Counted from the first letter of the stretch, positions 1 through 9,730 are shown. The stretch: 64,000 nt of DNA from Polymorphobacter_B sp038225475 (GCA_038225475.1 JBBRRA010000005.1:1-64000), one strand, 5' to 3'. The notes: a model not told the origin generated them from the sequence alone. Made by a program: numbers and translations.

Positions 1-33
1 CCGCCAGTTTGCGGCTACACGCAACGGCCCCGG

Positions 34-1905
34 TCAGGGTCGCAGCGATGCGCAGTCGTAGACGAAAAATCGGTTGGTGAGCAGTCGGCGGCGGTGTTCG
101 CCGATTGTCCGAACATCGTCGAACTGCGCCGGGGCACGCCACAGCCTGCCGCCGGCGCCCGCGATTTCGCGCGTCAACACGACATTGCCGAGGTCGGGCT
201 CGCGCTCGCACACTGCGGCGAGGTCGGCTGCGGTGGGCGCGGCCTTTGGTGCGATTGCCGGGCAAAAGCTTAATGCGCCGAAGTCGAGCGACTGGACCCG
301 GCGGAAACTGGCGGTGCGGTGGCGGTAATTCAGTGCCGTGGCGCGGGAAAACAGCACCCCTGCCCCTTGCTCGCACGAATAATAGCTGGCGCGGTGCAGC
401 AACAACCACGGCACGGTCATGTCGCCGTCCCAGTACATCGGTGCTGGATTGCTCAGCAGCGCCGCAAGCGATACGGGCGCGGCGGGTGTGGTTTCGATGA
501 AGGTACGCCACGGCGTACGTTGGTCCCATGCGAAGCCCGAGGCCAACACCAGCGCCAGGGCAACGAGCACCGAACCCGTCGCGCGCACCCGGCGCACTGC
601 GAAGTGCAACGCGGTCATGATGCCGCCGATCAGCGCGAGTGTCACCGCCAACATCCGTCCGGCCTCGATCGACATCGCGCTGAGCCCGACGAACGCACCG
701 TAGCACCCCATGCCGAGCGCGGTGATGAGGCCGGCGAGCGCCACGGCGCGCAGCAGCGCCGGTGCGGGAACTGCGGCGCGCCATTCCCAAAGCGCGACGA
801 TCGCCGCCAGTCCTGCCAGCGGCGCTGCCACGAATACCAGCGGCATGAAATATTGCGACAGCGCCGACAGCGCCACCGCCGTCACCAGAAGCAATTTGAC
901 AAAGTCGCTCAGGCCGCCGTCGGCGCGGATCAGCGCCGCCCCCACGGCGAAATAAGCGACCACGCCGAGCAACCATGTCGAACGCCAGAGCTGAATATCG
1001 ACGATCAGCACATTGTGGAACAGATCGCCGCCGACGACGCTGACGATGAGGCTGAGTACGGTGATCGTCAGCATCATCGCCACGAGCCGCCGTGCGCGCG
1101 CATCGCCGCAGGCCAACGCAAATCCGCCGAGCACGAGCAATGTGACGAGCATGAAATAGCGCTCGATCGTCAGTTCGGCCATGAAGCAATTGCTGTCACG
1201 CTGCCGGACGATCGCCAGCCACTCGGGATCGAACTGCTGCAGCCCGCGCGCGAACGGATCGACCCCGCCGACCGCGAGCGCCAGCGCCGCCGCCGTCACG
1301 ACCGCGGCCGCTGCCCAAATGCTCGGCCGCCTTGGCGCGCTATACAGCAGCACCAGCGCCAGCCCCGACAGCGCCGTCAGCGGGTGAACCAGCATCGCGA
1401 GCGCGGTCGTCACGATCGCCGCTGCCAATCGGCCGCGCAGCATCAACCCGAGCGCGAAGCAGACCAGCGCCTCGGCGGGCAATCGCGGCGTCAGGAACGC
1501 CTCGCCGTGACGGAGCAGCAGCGCCCCGGGTAGCAGCATGACCAACGCCATGCCGACCAGCTGCGCCCGGCGATCGGTCAACAGCGCGCTGGCAAGGTAC
1601 GCCGTACCGCCGAGCCACAGCGCCTCGACAATCACCAGCAACGCCATATTGCCATGCGCAGTGCCCAGCGCCGCAAGGAACGGGCGGTAGATCGACGTGA
1701 ATACCGTGAACTGGTCCTGCGACCCGAACGCAAGGAACAGGTCGCCGGCAAAGCGCGCCGGGTACAGTGTCGCCATCGCCTGCGCGGTGTACAGCCGCGA
1801 ATCGTGGACGATGCCGTGGTAGGGATGTGTCGCGAGCCAGAGCGCGACCAACAGTAGTCCCGCCGTCCACGCCACTCCGCGCTTGGCGGCAGTCTCGGTC
1901 ACCAC
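34..1905 (-). CDS. Polytopic inner-membrane protein, possibly a GT-C-like glycosyltransferase
   Basis: A 623-residue protein made mostly of hydrophobic segments, with about a dozen membrane spans separated by short Arg-rich loops. A polar C-terminal part (about residues 470-623) carries several cysteines. The first periplasmic loop has a His-Asp-Ser-Arg-Leu-Tyr stretch, reminiscent of the acidic first-loop motif of GT-C lipid-linked sugar transferases, but I cannot assign a family. The start is a GTG at 1905, with a second GTG directly after it. It lies 33 bases behind the FAD-enzyme gene on the same strand, so the two are probably co-transcribed. Nearby polysaccharide genes suggest a role in envelope glycan assembly. 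That role is inference from hydrophobicity and context; the reading frame itself is secure. Confidence 0.75.
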   Translation of the reverse strand: MVTETAAKRGVAWTAGLLLVALWLATHPYHGIVHDSRLYTAQAMATLYPARFAGDLFLAFGSQDQFTVFTSIYRPFLAALGTAHGNMALLVIVEALWLGGTAYLASALLTDRRAQLVGMALVMLLPGALLLRHGEAFLTPRLPAEALVCFALGLMLRGRLAAAIVTTALAMLVHPLTALSGLALVLLYSAPRRPSIWAAAAVVTAAALALAVGGVDPFARGLQQFDPEWLAIVRQRDSNCFMAELTIERYFMLVTLLVLGGFALACGDARARRLVAMMLTITVLSLIVSVVGGDLFHNVLIVDIQLWRSTWLLGVVAYFAVGAALIRADGGLSDFVKLLLVTAVALSALSQYFMPLVFVAAPLAGLAAIVALWEWRAAVPAPALLRAVALAGLITALGMGCYGAFVGLSAMSIEAGRMLAVTLALIGGIMTALHFAVRRVRATGSVLVALALVLASGFAWDQRTPWRTFIETTPAAPVSLAALLSNPAPMYWDGDMTVPWLLLHRASYYSCEQGAGVLFSRATALNYRHRTASFRRVQSLDFGALSFCPAIAPKAAPTAADLAAVCEREPDLGNVVLTREIAGAGGRLWRAPAQFDDVRTIGEHRRRLLTNRFFVYDCASLRP

Positions 1906-1938
1906 TGCGGCGGCAATGCTGAACCGCCGCCCGCCGCC

Positions 1939-3471
1939 TTATTCGGCTGCGGCCGAAACGGCGATCGGAACCAGCCGCTCGCTACCCAATGCAGCGCGGT
2001 GACCCGCCTCGAGATTGCGCTCGGCACCGGCCGCGCCTGATTCATGATATTCAGCATCCTCGTTGACATGCCAGACATCATAAAGCTGCCGTCCCGCAAT
2101 GACATTCTTGACGGTCAGCATCGCCGTCATCATCGCGTGATCCTGATTATTATATTTGTGCATGCCGTTACGGCCCACGAGGTGGAGGCCCGGATAGTCC
2201 GCGTCGAGCCCGTCGCGCATCGTGGCGACATGCGTCTGGTAATCGGCATCATAGACCGGATAGGCCTTGGGCTGGCGCACCACGGTGCCCTCGACGATGT
2301 CGGCGGCATTGGCGAGGCCGAGCTTGATCAACTCGCGCTGCGCCAGCGCGACAAGGTCAGCGTCGGTCGAGGTCCACAGCCCGTCGCCCTCGAAGCAGAA
2401 ATATTCGAGGCCGTAGCAGTTGAGCGCCGGGTCGGGCACCATCTCGGGCGACCATGATTTGAAGTTCTGGATGCGGCCGACCTTGACGTCGGGGTCGTGG
2501 ATATAAATCCAGTTATCGTCGAACAGGTTGCGATCCTTGAGGATCAGCGCGACGACAAGGAAGTCGCGGTAGCGCAACGCCCGCGCCGCCTGCGCGACCG
2601 GAGCGGGTACGGCGGGCACCAGCGCCGATGCCAGCGCCTGCATCGGCATGCTCGAAATGACATGGTCGCAAACGAAGTGCGACTGCACGCCGTTGCTGCC
2701 CTGCGACGTCACCTGCCAGCGTCCGTCGTCCTGGCGGGCGACACCGACGACACTCTGGTCAAGGTGAATGGTGCCGCCGTTACGCTGGATCTTGGCGGCC
2801 GCAGCCTCCCACAGCATGCCCGGCCCGCGGCGCGGGTAGCGGAAACTGTCGATCAACGTCTTGATCGTCTGGTCGCGCGGCTGACCGGCTTTCTTTTGCG
2901 GCATCAGCGAGTGCCAGATCGCCTTCGACAGCGACAAGCCTTTGATGCGCTGCGCCGCCCAGTCGGCGGAGATTTCGGTGCACGGCATGCCCCACACCTT
3001 TTCGGTATAGGTCCGGAAAAATATCTCGAACAGCCGCCGCCCGAACTTCGCCGTCACCCATTCCTGAAAATTTCGCGGCTCGCCGGCGGGTGTCAGGCGG
3101 ACATGCGCATAGGACAGGACACAGCGCGCCGCTTCGAAAATGCCGAGTTTCGACAAGGCATCGAACGCGCGGAGCGGATAGTCGAACAGCTTGCCGCGGT
3201 AATAGATGCGCGATTTGCGCGGGCGCTCGAGGAAGTCGTCGCCGAGCAATTCATCCCATAGATTTTCGACTTCCTGCGACTTCGAGAAGAAACGGTGGCC
3301 ACCGATGTCGAAAGCAAAGCCTTTATAGGTCGCGGTGCGCGAAATACCGCCGACATAGGTCGGGTCCTGTTCGAGCACGGTGACGTGCGCGCCCTCTTTC
3401 GACAGCAGATAGCCTGCCGTCAGGCCAGCCGGACCTGCACCGATACAGACAACGGACAAATCTGAAGTCAC
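1939..3471 (-). CDS. NAD(P)/FAD-dependent oxidoreductase, UDP-galactopyranose-mutase-like
   Basis: A 510-residue soluble flavoprotein. The N-terminus has the dinucleotide-binding fold GAGPAGL near residue 11, followed by a conserved GGHRFF stretch near residue 58. This layout is typical of the amine-oxidase / protoporphyrinogen-oxidase / UDP-galactopyranose-mutase superfamily. Members of this subgroup are often encoded next to polysaccharide genes and are annotated as UDP-galactopyranose-mutase-like. The start is GTG at 3471, preceded by a strong GAGGGGG ribosome-binding site. The gene lies upstream of a polytopic membrane protein on the same strand. The substrate cannot be read from sequence, and a carotenoid or lipid oxidoreductase role remains possible. 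The family is secure; the exact reaction is inference. Confidence 0.8.
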   Translation of the reverse strand: MTSDLSVVCIGAGPAGLTAGYLLSKEGAHVTVLEQDPTYVGGISRTATYKGFAFDIGGHRFFSKSQEVENLWDELLGDDFLERPRKSRIYYRGKLFDYPLRAFDALSKLGIFEAARCVLSYAHVRLTPAGEPRNFQEWVTAKFGRRLFEIFFRTYTEKVWGMPCTEISADWAAQRIKGLSLSKAIWHSLMPQKKAGQPRDQTIKTLIDSFRYPRRGPGMLWEAAAAKIQRNGGTIHLDQSVVGVARQDDGRWQVTSQGSNGVQSHFVCDHVISSMPMQALASALVPAVPAPVAQAARALRYRDFLVVALILKDRNLFDDNWIYIHDPDVKVGRIQNFKSWSPEMVPDPALNCYGLEYFCFEGDGLWTSTDADLVALAQRELIKLGLANAADIVEGTVVRQPKAYPVYDADYQTHVATMRDGLDADYPGLHLVGRNGMHKYNNQDHAMMTAMLTVKNVIAGRQLYDVWHVNEDAEYHESGAAGAERNLEAGHRAALGSERLVPIAVSAAAE

Positions 3472-3553
3472 GCAACCCCCTCGAGTGTCTTATAATTTAT
3501 TAATCGTAAACTATTTATCACTGCGGGATCAGCACGAAGACAGGATTGCCGCG

Positions 3554-3727
3554 CGTGCTTGCACGTCCAGCCCCGCACAGTGTCCGATTGTTTGCAACAA
3601 TGCTGCCAAATCCCCAAACCCCAGACCGGTAATACCGGTTTATGACTATGCTTTCTACCAATTAATCAGCGCGCGCGAAGCCGTGGTGCATCGCCGCGCG
3701 GCGGCCTTGTATTCGACGCTCGAATAC
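3554..3727. repeat. Cluster of four perfect short palindromes in a 298-base divergent intergenic region
   Basis: The region 3472-3769 separates the divergent FAD-enzyme gene and the small glycine-zipper gene and holds no convincing ORF. I read four perfect inverted repeats: 3554-3565 (CGTGC, 2-base gap), 3587-3601 (ATTGTT, 3-base gap), 3625-3639 (ACCGGT twice around AAT) and 3709-3727 (GTATTCGA, 3-base gap). The stretch just upstream of the FAD gene (3485-3520) is AT-rich and could hold a promoter, but no clear -35/-10 pair is visible. The last palindrome lies 43 bases before the small gene's ATG and is the best operator candidate. Confidence 0.55.
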
Positions 3728-3769
3728 GTCATCGCGTTGAGCCGGAGTTCAACGCTGGAGGGGAATATC

Positions 3770-4012
3770 ATGAAGACTATTGCGATGATTGCACTGGTGA
3801 TGGCGCTGCCCGTTGCCACTGCTCCGGCCGCTGCCAAGGGCTGCATCAAAGGCGCAATCGCGGGCGGCATCGCCGGCCACTATGCCGGTCATCACGCGAT
3901 CGCCGGGGCGATGGCGGGCTGCGTCGCGGGCCATTATATCGCCAAGCATCACGACAAGGTCGTCGCCACGCAGCATAGCACGACCACGACCGTTACCGCA
4001 CCGGCGCGCTAG
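3770..4012 (+). CDS. Small secreted glycine-zipper protein
   Basis: An 80-residue protein. The first 22 residues are a typical signal peptide (a Lys, then a hydrophobic run ending in Ala-Ala-Ala). The mature part carries GxxxG/GxxxA steps with repeated GHY and GHH triplets and two cysteines, then a Thr-rich tail. This pattern resembles glycine-zipper outer-membrane or periplasmic proteins, but I do not recognise a named family. The start at 3770 is favoured over longer in-frame starts because GGAGGGG sits at 3757-3763 with ideal spacing and the signal peptide begins exactly here. The stop overlaps the convergent flippase-like gene by 4 bases. The upstream palindromes suggest regulated expression. 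Confidence 0.7.
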   Translation: MKTIAMIALVMALPVATAPAAAKGCIKGAIAGGIAGHYAGHHAIAGAMAGCVAGHYIAKHHDKVVATQHSTTTTVTAPAR

Positions 4013-4905
4013 GCGCGCGCCGTCCGGGCGTGGACGACATCCACGCCCGCCAGCGCGATCAGCACGGCGACATGCAGGCAAAGCCCCAGCAGCGTCGTCG
4101 TCGCCAGCAGATCACCGATCGGGTTATGCGGACCGACGAGCACCCCGGTCAGCGTCGCAAACACCAGATCGGTGTTGGGGATCAGCGGCAACCGCCCGAT
4201 CAGCATGCGCGCGGTCGCGAGCAGCAGCCACGTCGACAGCGCCACCGCCGGCAGCGCTAGATGCCAGACCAGCGCCAGCAGCAGCGTCGTCGCCAGCAGC
4301 CGCGCCAGGTGGATCGCCGAGATGCTCAAGAGCTCCGAGCGGGGCAGTGAAAACACGCGCTTGCCGAATACCACGATCGCCAGCGACGCGCTGGCCAGCG
4401 CCACCGATGACCACATCAGCGGCTGCGCGAACCGACCGAGGTCGAGCGCGGCCACCCACGGCGTTGCCGCGGCCACCATCGCCAGCGTCACCGCCGCAGC
4501 CACCAGCGCCGAGGTGACGTTGACGTCCTTGACCGCGCCGAACGGCGCCTGCGTCAACTGCGGTTGCGCGCGAGCCCATAAATAGAAATAAACTTCGCCC
4601 GAATAACCGAACAGGATATCGTTGCTGATGCGCTTGCGCAGCAACGGCGCAAGGCCGCGCGGCGGCAAGTGCCAAAGCCGCCGATAGATCCACCACTCGC
4701 CCACCGGCAGCGTGAAGTAAAAGGCCAGCAGCGCCGCCCAAAAGCCGACGCCCGCCGGGATCAGCGCAACCGTGCGGTCCCACCCCGCCGAACGCAGCCG
4801 CCACAGCACGCCGGCAAACAGCACCGCCGAGATCACGCTGCCGATCCAGCCTTGCCAGCGGGCGATCGGGCGCGGCGGTGCTCCAGCGAGCGTCGCGCTG
4901 GTCAA
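4009..4905 (-). CDS. Flippase-like / LPG-synthase-type polytopic membrane protein
   Basis: A roughly 298-residue protein with 7-8 hydrophobic spans. The overall pattern is like the membrane part of lysylphosphatidylglycerol synthase and UPF0104 flippase-like proteins, often encoded beside glycosyltransferases. The start is uncertain. An ATG at 5013 would overlap the upstream gene by 95 bases with an unlikely Arg-rich N-terminus, so I prefer TTG at 4905, 13 bases past the end of the GH18/NodB/GT2 gene. Directly following that enzyme on the same strand, it may help move or anchor the polysaccharide or lipid product. Family assignment is by hydrophobic pattern and context only. Confidence 0.6.
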   Translation of the reverse strand: MTSATLAGAPPRPIARWQGWIGSVISAVLFAGVLWRLRSAGWDRTVALIPAGVGFWAALLAFYFTLPVGEWWIYRRLWHLPPRGLAPLLRKRISNDILFGYSGEVYFYLWARAQPQLTQAPFGAVKDVNVTSALVAAAVTLAMVAAATPWVAALDLGRFAQPLMWSSVALASASLAIVVFGKRVFSLPRSELLSISAIHLARLLATTLLLALVWHLALPAVALSTWLLLATARMLIGRLPLIPNTDLVFATLTGVLVGPHNPIGDLLATTTLLGLCLHVAVLIALAGVDVVHARTARA

Positions 4906-4918
4906 TGGATGATCCGCA

Positions 4919-7900
4919 TCAAGCGCGCGAGGCGACGCTGGCGGTGCGGTCGAGCTTGCCCCAGCCCACCAGCGGGCCGTGCATCGCCGACCAAACCGCT
5001 CGCAACACAACATAATACATCATCTGGCGATAGCCAAAGCGCTGCGGCAGCAACAGCCACAACAGCCGCTTTTGCTCGCGCGGCTCGAGCGCGAAGGCGA
5101 CGAACCCGCTGGCGAGGTCGATCGCGCTGAACGCCAGCCAGAATTTGCCCATCCGATACAGTTCGGCATGGCTTGCCGCGATTCCGTGCTCCCAGACGGC
5201 AGCGACGGTCTGCGCGATGCTGATCGCCAGCCCAAGGTCGATCAGCGGCGAGACCAGCCCGAAGCCGATCTGGAACAGCCACGCCTGCGGCAGTCCGACC
5301 CGCGCCAGCCCGGCCGGTTGCCCGCTGCGCAGGATAACCCGGTGCTTCCACAGGCACTGCAATGTGCCGAACGCCCAGCGGTACCGCTGCTGCATCAACC
5401 CCCTCGCGGATTCGGGAGCCTCGGTCCATGCGACGGCGTCGGGATCATAGATCACGCCCCAGCCGGCGCGCTGGACAGCGATCGTCAAATCCTGGTCCTC
5501 GGCCAGCGTGTCGGCGGGATAGCCGCCGACCGCCTGTAGCGCCGCCATCCGCCACGCGCCGACCGCGCCTGGCACAACCGTGATCGCGTGCGCCAGCGAC
5601 AGCGCCCGGCGTTCCAGGTTTTGCGCGGTCACATATTCGAGCGCCTGCCAACGCGTGATGAGGTTGACGCGGTTGCCGACCTTGGCGTTGCCCGCGACCG
5701 CGCCGACGGCCGGATCGGCGAACCAGCGGGCCAGCCGCGCGATCGTCTCGCGTTCGAACTGCGTATCGGCATCGAGCGCGATGATGACATCGCCCTTGGC
5801 CACCGCGAGCCCCTGATTGAGCGCGCGCGCCTTGCCGCCGTTTACCAGCCGCAACAGCCGCACACGCGGATCGCTGCCGAACACGCGCTCGACAATATCG
5901 CCGGTGTCGTCCTTCGAGCCGTCATCGATGACGATGACTTCGATCGCAGTGTCGGTGCTGTCGAGCACACGCGCCACCGTTGCCTCGATGACGCGCGCTT
6001 CGTTGAATGCCGGGATCAGGACCGACACGAAACGCTGCGGATCGATCGCCGGGATTGCCAGCCCGCGCCGCTGGCGATTTTCGAGCAGCGCGCCGATCAT
6101 CAGCAGCAGCGCGCGAACGATGCCGAGCGTGATCGCCAGCATGAACAGCGCCGCAACGATCCGCCCGCCGAACGACAGCGTGTTGAACATCGCCTTGTCG
6201 GCGACGGGCGCGTCGACCACCGCCGGATTGACCTGCGCCGAGGTTAGCCCGGCGAGTTCGGAAACCGGCACGAAGCGATAGCCGTCGGCGCGCAACCGCG
6301 CGATAATCCGCGGCAGCGCAGCGATCGTGCCGCTGCGGTCGCCGCCTGAATCGTGCAGCAAGACGATTTGACCGCCCTTGAGCTCGTCGGCGCTTTCGAC
6401 GCCCTGCACGGTCCGCTCGACGATCGCATCGGCCCCCGGCGTTTCCCAATCGAGCGGATCGACGTGCAACCCGACCGAGGTATAGCCAAGCTGCTGCGCG
6501 GTCAGGATCGGCACCAGTTCGTCGATGGTCTGCGGCTCGGCATCGCCGAAGAACGGCGCGCGGAACAATCGCATCGCATGGCCGGTGAACGCCTGCACCG
6601 CGCGCTCGGTCGCGGCGAGCTCGATGCGCGTATCGACCGTGCTGCGCAGCGCCAGGTTCGGGTGCGTATAGGTATGATTGCCGAGCTCGTGCCCCTCGGC
6701 GAGGATGCGGCGGACGAGGTCGGGGTGGGCGACGACATTGCTGCCGATGACGAAAAACGTCGCGGGCACGTGCGCGGCCTTCAGTTCATCGAGCACGCCC
6801 GGCGTCCACGCCGGATCGGGCCCGTCGTCGAACGTCAGCGCGACCAGCCCGGGACGAAAGCCGGCGCGGTCGACGACATAGGGTGTCGGGATCTGTTTGA
6901 GCAGCGTGTCGCTGATCAACCCGCGCGCGTCGGTTTTGATCGTGCGCGTCCCCGACGTCGGCGTCGCCGAAATCTGGATGATCTCGCCCTGCCCTTCAAG
7001 GTCGACGCGCGTGCCCGGTGGAATCGTCGTCAGCACCTGCGTCCCGCCGACGCTGCCATGCCCCCAGCTTTTCCACAGCGACGGGTCTTCGGACCCCAGC
7101 CGCCAAAGCGCCGCGCCCGCAACGTGCAGCGCGCTGGCGATGCGCAGCTGGTTGAACCCGGTCACGGCATCGAGCATCCACACCGTGTGCTGCTGGCCGT
7201 TTGACATGTACGAATAGGTCGGGTTGCGCGTCACGGGGTCGAACACGATCGTCGCGTCGTTGTCGCGCGCCTGCGCCCATGCTTCCTCGACGCTCATATC
7301 GACGGCTTCGGTGCGGTTCTTCGCCCAATCATAGGCATAGGCCCCGAAACAGACGATCGTCTTGGCCGGATCGAGCACGCGCAGCCGCTGCGCGACGACG
7401 CTGGCAAACCATGATTCGGCCGCAATCGGTCCCGGCGAACCGCTTTCCCAATGCTGGTCATACGCCATCAGGAAAATCCGGTCGGTGATGCGGCCGTAGT
7501 CGGCATAGTTCCAGTCGGGGTCATCCGCCGGCGCGGCGATCGTCACCAGCCGCCCCTGCGGAGCCAGCCGCGCGCGCGTCTCGATCAGGAATTGCCGATA
7601 GCTCGGCTGCGCCTCGGGCGGCACTTCCTCGAAATCGAAGACGATCCCGGCAGCGTTGTTCGCCGTCAGATACGCATCGATTTTGTCGATGAACGCCTTG
7701 CGCAGCACTGGCGACATGACGAGCGCGCCCATGCCCTTGCCGTCCCATTTGCCGTCCTGCGCATTCTGGATCATCGGCAGGATCTGCGGGTGGCGCGTGG
7801 CGGCGGCAAGGATCGCGCGACCGCGGACATCGGGATCGACGATCAGCGCATGGTCGGAACCATAGATCGACAACCAGTGCGGCACGACCCAGTCGAGCTG

Positions 7901-8287
7901 CGACACATGCTGCCGCAACGAATCGATCGAGGGCTCGTCCCACGGCGTATAAAAGGCGATCGCCAACGGCGGCGCGGCGCGCGGCGGCAGCGATACCAGC
8001 GTCTTTTCGAGCGTGCGGCTGCCGCGGAACAGCGCTTCATGGCGGTGGCGGTCGCTGACATTATGCGACGCCGTCAGGCTGCGCAGCGCCTCGCGGACCG
8101 GGTGCAGCGGCAACGGCGAACCCGGCACAAGGCTGAACAGCGACAGCCCGAACAACACGCCCAGCGACACGAGGCCAACGACAAGAAGCCGCCGCGCCCA
8201 GCCGAGACGGCGGCCGCGGCGTCCCGTGGCGTCGTGAAAGATCGGTCGTTCCATTATCGATCGTGTCTGATTCGTTGCCCTGGGCAT
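4919..8287 (-). CDS. GH18 / polysaccharide deacetylase / GT2 three-domain fusion
   Basis: A 1122-residue membrane protein with three enzyme modules. After a signal-anchor (about residues 32-52), a GH18-like domain spans about 103-420 with the catalytic-type cluster DFEE at 218-221. A NodB deacetylase domain spans about 478-680, with TFDDGP at 485-490 and the HxxxH metal ligands H538 and H542. After a further span (about 708-733), a processive GT2 domain shows D788-D789-G790, D839-A-D841, E930-D-Q-D933 and QQRYRW at 966-971. C-terminal spans follow. Synthase, deacetylase and hydrolase in one chain fit making, modifying and trimming a beta-linked N-acetylglucosamine polymer, as in PgaC/PgaB or NodC/NodB systems. 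Domain identities are secure; the polymer is inferred. Confidence 0.88.
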   Translation of the reverse strand: MPRATNQTRSIMERPIFHDATGRRGRRLGWARRLLVVGLVSLGVLFGLSLFSLVPGSPLPLHPVREALRSLTASHNVSDRHRHEALFRGSRTLEKTLVSLPPRAAPPLAIAFYTPWDEPSIDSLRQHVSQLDWVVPHWLSIYGSDHALIVDPDVRGRAILAAATRHPQILPMIQNAQDGKWDGKGMGALVMSPVLRKAFIDKIDAYLTANNAAGIVFDFEEVPPEAQPSYRQFLIETRARLAPQGRLVTIAAPADDPDWNYADYGRITDRIFLMAYDQHWESGSPGPIAAESWFASVVAQRLRVLDPAKTIVCFGAYAYDWAKNRTEAVDMSVEEAWAQARDNDATIVFDPVTRNPTYSYMSNGQQHTVWMLDAVTGFNQLRIASALHVAGAALWRLGSEDPSLWKSWGHGSVGGTQVLTTIPPGTRVDLEGQGEIIQISATPTSGTRTIKTDARGLISDTLLKQIPTPYVVDRAGFRPGLVALTFDDGPDPAWTPGVLDELKAAHVPATFFVIGSNVVAHPDLVRRILAEGHELGNHTYTHPNLALRSTVDTRIELAATERAVQAFTGHAMRLFRAPFFGDAEPQTIDELVPILTAQQLGYTSVGLHVDPLDWETPGADAIVERTVQGVESADELKGGQIVLLHDSGGDRSGTIAALPRIIARLRADGYRFVPVSELAGLTSAQVNPAVVDAPVADKAMFNTLSFGGRIVAALFMLAITLGIVRALLLMIGALLENRQRRGLAIPAIDPQRFVSVLIPAFNEARVIEATVARVLDSTDTAIEVIVIDDGSKDDTGDIVERVFGSDPRVRLLRLVNGGKARALNQGLAVAKGDVIIALDADTQFERETIARLARWFADPAVGAVAGNAKVGNRVNLITRWQALEYVTAQNLERRALSLAHAITVVPGAVGAWRMAALQAVGGYPADTLAEDQDLTIAVQRAGWGVIYDPDAVAWTEAPESARGLMQQRYRWAFGTLQCLWKHRVILRSGQPAGLARVGLPQAWLFQIGFGLVSPLIDLGLAISIAQTVAAVWEHGIAASHAELYRMGKFWLAFSAIDLASGFVAFALEPREQKRLLWLLLPQRFGYRQMMYYVVLRAVWSAMHGPLVGWGKLDRTASVASRA

Positions 8288-8338
8288 TGCCGTGCGCCGG
8301 ACCTATGCCCGAACGCGGTGAAATATGCGCTTTACAAA

Positions 8339-9730
8339 CTATTCAGGTAAAATTGCGGCGAACTTCGGTTCCGGGCTGCGCGCCAGTTCGAGCACGGCGC
8401 ATAGGCCGGGCGCGTTATCGGTCAGCACCAGCCGCCCGGCGTGCAGCTTGGCGCAAGCAGCAACGATCGCCAGCCCCAGCCCCGACCCAGGCGTCGACCG
8501 CGCCGCATCGAGACGGACGAAGCGCTCCTGCACTCGCCCGCGCTGATCCTCGGGAACGCCGATCCCGGTATCGGCGACGGTAATCCGCGCGACTGCGGCA
8601 TCGGCATCTGCCGACAGCGTCACGCACGCCCCCGTGCCCGCATGCTGCGCGGCGTTATACAGCAGGTTGCCGATCGCCTGCCGCAACAACGGCTCGTGGA
8701 CGCGCACGACGATCGGCTCCGGCCCGAGGATCAATTTGAGTTTCTGCCCGGCATCCTCGAGGCTGGGCGCGAACAGTTCGGCCATGTCGGCGACCACGGC
8801 GTTGAGTTCGACAGGCTGCATCGCCTCGCGCGACAGCCCGGTTTCGGCGCGTGCGATGTCGAGCAGCGCCGAGATCGTCGTCAATGCATTGTCGGCCTCG
8901 GCATAAGCGCGTTCGAGCGCGCGGGTGCGGTCGGGTTCGCCCGCCTCGGGGTCCATCGCCCGCGCCAGCGCGCCGCGCAACCGGGTCAGCGGCGACCGCA
9001 GGTCGTGCGCCAGGCTGTCGGTGACGGTGCGCATCCCCGTCATCAAATCCTCGATGTGATGGAGCATCTCGTTGAACGCCATGCCGACGCGGTCGAACGG
9101 ATCGTTGCGGTCGGTCGCCTCGACGCGTGCAGCAAGGTCACCCGCCGCAATCCGTTCGGCAATCCGCGCAATGCCGAGCGCGCGCCGCAGCATCTGGCCG
9201 TTGAGCAGCACGCCCGCAAACATCGCCGCCGCCAGCACCAGCGCAATCGCCAGCCCCGAAGCGCGCAGGATGGCATGATGCAGCTCGCTTTGCGCCGCCC
9301 GGTCGCGCGCCACCACCAGCAATGCGCCATCCGACAGCGACGCGGTCGCAACCTCGAGCGCGGCAAAGTCATCCGACTCGTCGGGGCTGAGCCGGTACAC
9401 CCGGTCGTCGCCGGTTTGCGCCGGCAGCGGCAGCGATCCCGCCAGTGGGCGGTGCGCCGCGTCGTACAGCGCAAACCGGTTGCCCCGGTCGCGCAGCTGA
9501 TCGCGCCGGGCAATTTCGGCGATCAGCGCATCGCGCCCGTCCTGCCGGTCGACTTCGATCAGCTCGGCCTGCCGGTCGAGCAGCGCGGCGCGCTCCTGCT
9601 TGGCGACGATGCCCTCGCCTGCGCGGTCGATGATCGACACCGCACCGGTAACCGCGACGACCGTCAGCAACGCCGCAAACACCGCAAACGACCACGGGTT
9701 CAACGACAGCGACGGCCAGCGCAGCCTCAT
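8339..9730 (-). CDS. HAMP-domain sensor histidine kinase
   Basis: A 463-residue inner-membrane kinase. A membrane span (about residues 15-34), a periplasmic sensor of about 115 residues and a second span (about 157-177) are followed by HAMP. The phosphoacceptor helix is SLAHDLRSPLTR with His242, and the ATPase domain has a GIGVPEDQ G1 box and a GSGLGLAI G2 box. The sensor region has no recognisable ligand motif. Its ATG overlaps the stop of the response-regulator gene by ATGA, so the two form an operon with the regulator first. This is a QseC/CreC-type architecture. The signal is unknown; nearby Met/His-rich genes make metal sensing possible, but nothing shows it. Confidence 0.9.
   Translation of the reverse strand: MRLRWPSLSLNPWSFAVFAALLTVVAVTGAVSIIDRAGEGIVAKQERAALLDRQAELIEVDRQDGRDALIAEIARRDQLRDRGNRFALYDAAHRPLAGSLPLPAQTGDDRVYRLSPDESDDFAALEVATASLSDGALLVVARDRAAQSELHHAILRASGLAIALVLAAAMFAGVLLNGQMLRRALGIARIAERIAAGDLAARVEATDRNDPFDRVGMAFNEMLHHIEDLMTGMRTVTDSLAHDLRSPLTRLRGALARAMDPEAGEPDRTRALERAYAEADNALTTISALLDIARAETGLSREAMQPVELNAVVADMAELFAPSLEDAGQKLKLILGPEPIVVRVHEPLLRQAIGNLLYNAAQHAGTGACVTLSADADAAVARITVADTGIGVPEDQRGRVQERFVRLDAARSTPGSGLGLAIVAACAKLHAGRLVLTDNAPGLCAVLELARSPEPKFAAILPE

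Noticed and set aside
319..1533. 404-residue plus-strand ORF
   Set aside because: Arg/His/Gln-rich translation with no domain, lying entirely opposite the membrane protein gene at 34-1905. It is a shadow of GC-rich coding sequence.
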